64,000 nucleotides of DNA from the NCBI GenBank assembly GCA_920105805.1, contig CAKKTI010000002.1:124001-188000 (forward strand), read 5' to 3'. This DNA comes from Condylostoma magnum. Its lineage: Eukaryota; Ciliophora; Heterotrichea; Heterotrichida; Condylostomatidae. The translations under genes were made by a program, and so were the position numbers. Shown piece by piece: positions 61,866 through 64,000 of this stretch. Numbering within the stretch: the first letter of the stretch is position 1; each line of letters starts with the position of its first letter. Under the pieces are notes generated by a model. It was not told the origin of the DNA and did not search any database. It saw only the letters and a list, made by a program, of their open reading frames with translations.

Positions 61866-62216
61866 TCATTTGTATAGAATACTACTTTATTATTCATTTT
61901 AAGGTAAGTTTTTTAATTGGAAAATTTAATAATATTGGTAATTATACAGTATTAGCAAGTCATAATTAACTAAAAGACATTTTAGTGAATAGAAAAGCTT
62001 TATTAGTTACATTTGATCATTTGCATTAGGTAGTTCTTTATTTAAAATTTAATTATGCTGCTTGTCATCTTTAATTAAATATCATACATTTATTCAATCA
62101 AATAGCATTATGTTAATTACTAAATAAAACATTTATTCATCGTGAAACAGCTTATAAACTACTCTGTGTTTTGTAAATATTATTAATGTAAACATATAAT
62201 TAGCCTTAATTAACAT
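61866..62216 (-). CDS. Small hypothetical protein (about 116 aa), weak call
   Basis: The frame from ATG at 62216 to TGA at 61866 has two TGA (Trp) and charged composition (D-D-K-Q-H-N-Q; K-E-L-P-N-A-N-D-Q) with some hydrophobic segments. No family. A competing + strand frame through the same DNA is also open but has no usable ATG. Either one could be real, or neither; the region is between the flippase stop and the PLAC8 start. Confidence 0.35.
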
Positions 62217-62318
62217 TTAATAACGAAAAGACTGGCTATTTAATATATACAAAAAACTACCAATCCTTAATATTACACGATTAAATACACTTGTTCATTG
62301 ATAAAACCCCTTAAATTA

Positions 62319-64000
62319 CTAACTGTTACTAGATTCTTTGACTACATCTATTCTCCCTTTTGATTTTATGAAATCTTAAAGTATTTCAGACTTAGTAGGC
62401 CAGAAACTTCTCCTTGCAAAATATAATCCTCCATCTAATACAATAACAATTAAGCCAGTGGCTATAATATTAAAGTAAAAGTAATACGAGGAGGCTAAAG
62501 CATTCATAGTTAAATAAGCAGGTGTCTCAGTAATAAAATCATAAATGAAAATAAATGCAAAATACGGAAAAATGCTGCAAAACCCTAGTACCACAAAATG
62601 CACCCAATTCCATATCTTTGTATACATGATCAATTTAATACTAACAACGACAATAATACAACTAAACGAAGTTATTGATATACTCCATAGGTCATGATTA
62701 TGTCCATTATCAGTTAAAGATTGAGATTCCGCTGCTACATAAAGAGGAACAAAGAATACCAAGCCAGAGTGGAAGAATCCATTAAGCATTCAAATCACAA
62801 AGTTTCTTTTAGTGAATATCATGTTAAGCCTTCCAATATCATAAACATAAGGATGTTTAGACCTAGTGATATACGTAAAGTCATTAACAACAGCAGGCTG
62901 GTTCTCATCTCTTACAATATTAGGACGATCACATACTATAATATCAGTGTCAAACAAAGCTCTTACCAATAACGGAAAAGCAGTAAACACCATATTATAA
63001 AAGGTTAAATATCAGTCATCATATACCGTTTACCCGCTAAAGGCACAATAAAATGCGAAATAGAACTGTGGTATTGTAAAAACTATGTTTTTATAGAAAA
63101 AGTAGAGTATCATTTAAGTCAATCTTATATAATAAGATCGTCCATGCTGTAAAAGAAGCTCCCAAAGCAGTTTAAATTCACCTATGGCATAATCACTTGC
63201 TTATACCGCCTGCATTCCTTCTTCTCCGTATAAGCCAACTCCTACATGAGCTTCTAGAATCATTGATACATCATTAGCACCATCTCCTATAGACAAAGTA
63301 ATGATATCTCCTTAGCTTTTAATCAATTTTACTACTTGTTACTTTTAGCTGGGAGAAGCTCTGCAGCATATAACAGTTTTCGAAATATATGCTAATTTTA
63401 TAAAGATTTGTTGCATTTCTTAAGCCATTTGTACGTATGAGATATTATTAGCTATATTAGGAAACTTTTTTCTCTTATCAAAATCATTATGATTGTATAA
63501 AATAAGATCTAGAACTGATCCTTATATAATAATAGCTCTATCCTTCTCAAACTCTTATTAAAAGCTTTCATATATTTCCTTTATTCTTTACAAACATTTA
63601 TCTACTGTATCCTATGGAAGCTTTTTTATCAACATATTGTCATTTATTAGAGAGCATGTTCTTCCTATATTCTCAGCAGTTTCCATCTTATCTCCAGTCA
63701 GCATTCATATATTAATCCCAGCATTAAGCAAATCTTATATAGTTGACCCAACATCATCTTATAATTTGTCCTCTACAGCAGTGCAGCCCAAAAGCATCAA
63801 ATCTTTTTCAATCAAAGCAGCTACTTCATCCAGTTTTTCCTTACGATTATCAATTTCCTTGTTGGCTTAATCGAATTTCTCAGACCAATTTGCATATTCC
63901 GACTCAGAAATCGGTCTGAATCCAAAAACTAGCGTTCTTAAGCCTCTTTCTGAATAAGTCTGCAAATCATTGTTTATTCGTTCTATAAATGAATCCAGAT
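62319..64000 (-). CDS. P4-type ATPase (phospholipid flippase), C-terminal half; runs off right edge
   Basis: About 560 residues up to the right edge. It contains the hinge [12 protein letters not shown] (Trp by TGA), [18 protein letters not shown], and [17 protein letters not shown]...S-D-Y-A-I, a sequence typical of P4-ATPases. Six C-terminal TM helices follow, with F-T-A-F-P-L-L-V between TM segments. The phosphorylated D-K-T-G-T lies outside the window. It would move aminophospholipids to the cytoplasmic leaflet. The stop is TAG (62319-62321), followed by TAA and later an in-frame TGA at 62295. Confidence 0.93.

Overview
This window looks like ciliate macronuclear DNA, and the organism appears to use an unusual genetic code. 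The sequence is AT-rich and very dense in genes. Almost every recognisable protein has TAA and TAG inside the frame at positions where the family has Gln, and TGA where the family has Trp. Examples are the Rab G3 motif W-D-T-A-G-Q-E (TGA and TAA), the P4-ATPase W-M-L-T-G-D-K (TGA) and the AGC-kinase D-W-Y-S (TGA). The same three codons also end genes: TAG after the FATC tail of a DNA-PKcs, TAG after RPL32, TAA after the Rab C-x-C tail, and TGA after the PPR and patatin genes. All three codons therefore seem to be both sense and stop, as described for the heterotrich Condylostoma magnum. A karyorelict such as Loxodes (TGA-only stop) fits less well. The species cannot be named from this window.

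Layout, left to right. 0-14 kb: N-terminus of a coiled-coil protein (-), a large Cys-rich DUF4215-like membrane protein (+), a cNMP/PKG-like kinase with a DFD motif (-), a weakly supported membrane protein, a CDPK (+) and a small membrane protein. 14-22 kb: two coiled-coil proteins (+), Tsr3 rRNA aminocarboxypropyltransferase (-), a 960-residue PPR protein (+) and a Rab GTPase (+). 22-31 kb: a zinc-finger coiled-coil protein (+), an RBR E3 ligase and a tubulin-tyrosine-ligase-like enzyme (both -), a patatin phospholipase, an MGNCC protein and an ankyrin-AGC kinase fusion (+). 31-45 kb: a secreted protein, a membrane protein, an apparently intronless 10.9-kb DNA-PKcs gene and a Cys-rich secreted protein (all -). 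45-49 kb: a small ORF and a multi-TM protein (+), then a membrane-anchored cyclic-nucleotide phosphodiesterase (-). 49-53 kb: RPL32 (+), then a sperm-tail PG-repeat (SHIPPO) protein, an unknown protein and a cNMP-binding protein (-). 53-59 kb: two E2 enzymes, a small protein, a YPPGQ-repeat protein, a coiled-coil protein, a protein with a probable 23-nt intron and a USP deubiquitinase (+). 58.7-64 kb: coiled-coil and basic proteins, a PLAC8 protein, a small ORF and the C-terminal half of a P4-ATPase flippase (all -).

Genes are typically separated by only tens of bases and almost all are single uninterrupted frames. Convergent genes end within a few bases of each other. Several divergent pairs share promoters shorter than 60 bp, and some same-strand neighbours overlap as ATGA. 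Themes are cyclic-nucleotide and calcium signalling (kinases, PDE, cNMP protein), the ubiquitin system (two E2s, an RBR and a USP), cilia and microtubules (TTLL, SHIPPO and perhaps the coiled-coil proteins) and DNA repair (DNA-PKcs). There is no sign that these genes are organised as operons. I saw no virus-like element, transposon, CRISPR array, rRNA or tRNA.

All translations were done by eye with TAA/TAG=Gln and TGA=Trp. Gene ends are often ambiguous by a few codons because several potential stops follow one another. Start codons are the most plausible ATG by frame and spacing.
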